64,000 nucleotides of DNA from Pedobacter aquatilis. GTDB lineage: Bacteria; Bacteroidota; Bacteroidia; Sphingobacteriales; Sphingobacteriaceae. Shown here in pieces: positions 63,532 through 64,000 of this stretch. A model generated the notes under the pieces. The model had not been told where the DNA came from, did no database searches, and saw only the letters and a program-made list of their open reading frames with translations. A program made the translations under genes and the position numbers. The stretch is taken from contig NZ_JAUFPW010000012.1 of assembly GCF_030409415.1 (NCBI RefSeq), positions 248,001-312,000 on the forward strand, given 5' to 3'. Every line of letters begins with the position of its first letter. Within the stretch, counting starts at the first letter, position 1.

Positions 63532-64000
63532 TTAATAATGACGATTCCTTAGATCCAGTTCCAGCTGAAATCTTGGGTTAAAGCCAAAGGATGGAATAGC
63601 TACCGTATCATTTGGCTCATTTGATCCCTGCCGGCTAGTGGATAGGGGCCGAGGTTGGATAAATTCCATGACCCGGTTTTCATCCTCCATTTTCAACCAT
63701 TCCCCGTCTATTCTCAAAGCAGAGCGAGGCGCTTTTGTAAGCGCGTAATCCGGCGGTAAACCTGAAGCCTCCAAAATCAATTCGTCATCAAGACCCGAAA
63801 AAATACAAGCCAGATCAGAAAGCGGGAAAGCATGTTTAAAATGGAGTTGGCTATACCTGACCTTATCACTCAGGTCCTTACCTGAGGCGTCTGGGAAAAG
63901 GTCTTTCATCTTTTGGGCACCCACCACGGTGCAACCTGGGCCTTTAGATCTTGGGTGTTTTTTTCGTACATAGTTGTACATCAGGTACATCGGAATGTAA
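63532..64000 (-). CDS. Hypothetical protein, possibly truncated by the window edge
   Basis: 152 residues if started at ATG 63990, but the frame stays open to base 64000, so it may extend beyond the window. Not recognised. Visible segments are KHPRSKGPGCTVVGAQKMKD and FPLSDLACIFSGLDDELILE (acidic, helical); the C-terminus is Arg/Asn-rich. It precedes the two glycosylase-fold genes on the same strand with a 129-bp gap. Confidence 0.4.
   Translation of the reverse strand, partial: YIPMYLMYNYVRKKHPRSKGPGCTVVGAQKMKDLFPDASGKDLSDKVRYSQLHFKHAFPLSDLACIFSGLDDELILEASGLPPDYALTKAPRSALRIDGEWLKMEDENRVMEFIQPRPLSTSRQGSNEPNDTVAIPSFGFNPRFQLELDLRNRHY

Overview
The window looks like chromosome of a soil- or plant-type Bacteroidota, most likely Sphingobacteriaceae (Pedobacter or Mucilaginibacter-like). 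The support is paired SusC/SusD genes, lipoprotein signals of the SusD type, promoters with the Bacteroidota -7 element TAnnTTTG, GIN-domain and TlpA-like exported proteins, and a DUF3945 remnant. No rRNA, complete tRNA or CRISPR array was seen. Genus is inference.

Layout. 1-5 kb holds the start of a Fic-type gene running off the left edge, a TlpA-like thioredoxin, a small unknown, a GIN-domain protein and a frameshifted gene. 5-34.6 kb is one large beta-mannan utilisation locus. It has a sugar/sodium symporter and mannosylglucose phosphorylase (GH130), two SusCD pairs, a DUF1735 lipoprotein, two haem-binding proteins (one a ThuA-PQQ dehydrogenase-PKD-cytochrome c fusion), ThuA, a GH5-like enzyme, GH26 mannanase, a CE1-type esterase, an AraC regulator, mannobiose/cellobiose 2-epimerase, GH30 and a carboxylesterase. 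Outer-membrane SusCD would bind and import mannan fragments made by GH26/GH5. The epimerase turns Man-Man into Man-Glc and GH130 phosphorolyses that to Man-1-P and glucose. The transcription units share a near-palindromic box (GTTAAAATACTATTAAC type); at four of them its TAAAAT core starts 38-39 bp before the TTTG of a -7 element.

35-46 kb is accessory: two different AbiE-type toxin-antitoxin pairs, a second GIN gene (paralogue of the first, same strand, 34 kb away, with the same 21-bp-spaced upstream repeats), a nuclease remnant, and an oxidoreductase/DinB/HxlR cassette flanked by a direct repeat. 46.5-51.5 kb is a mobile junction: a resolvase-fold protein lacking the catalytic serine, a 53-aa gene, a complete large serine recombinase, a decayed second one, a tRNA 3'-end fragment beside the 3' end of each recombinase, and an IS1182-type element.

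51.5-64 kb is a GC-richer defence island. It contains a broken GNAT gene, an XRE-ImmA/IrrE fusion with a PIN protein, divergent from a type III CBASS operon (CD-NTase, HORMA, TRIP13-like AAA+, 2TM-Nudix effector). It continues with a possible PD-(D/E)XK gene, a DUF3945 remnant, an Mrr-like endonuclease, a frameshifted helical protein, and two uracil-DNA-glycosylase-fold proteins, one fused to a HARE-HTH domain. The CBASS system belongs to a known class. The less described elements are the operator-embedded divergent promoter that ties it to a one-chain XRE-ImmA protein, the tandem glycosylase cluster, and the two-recombinase/tRNA-end junction.
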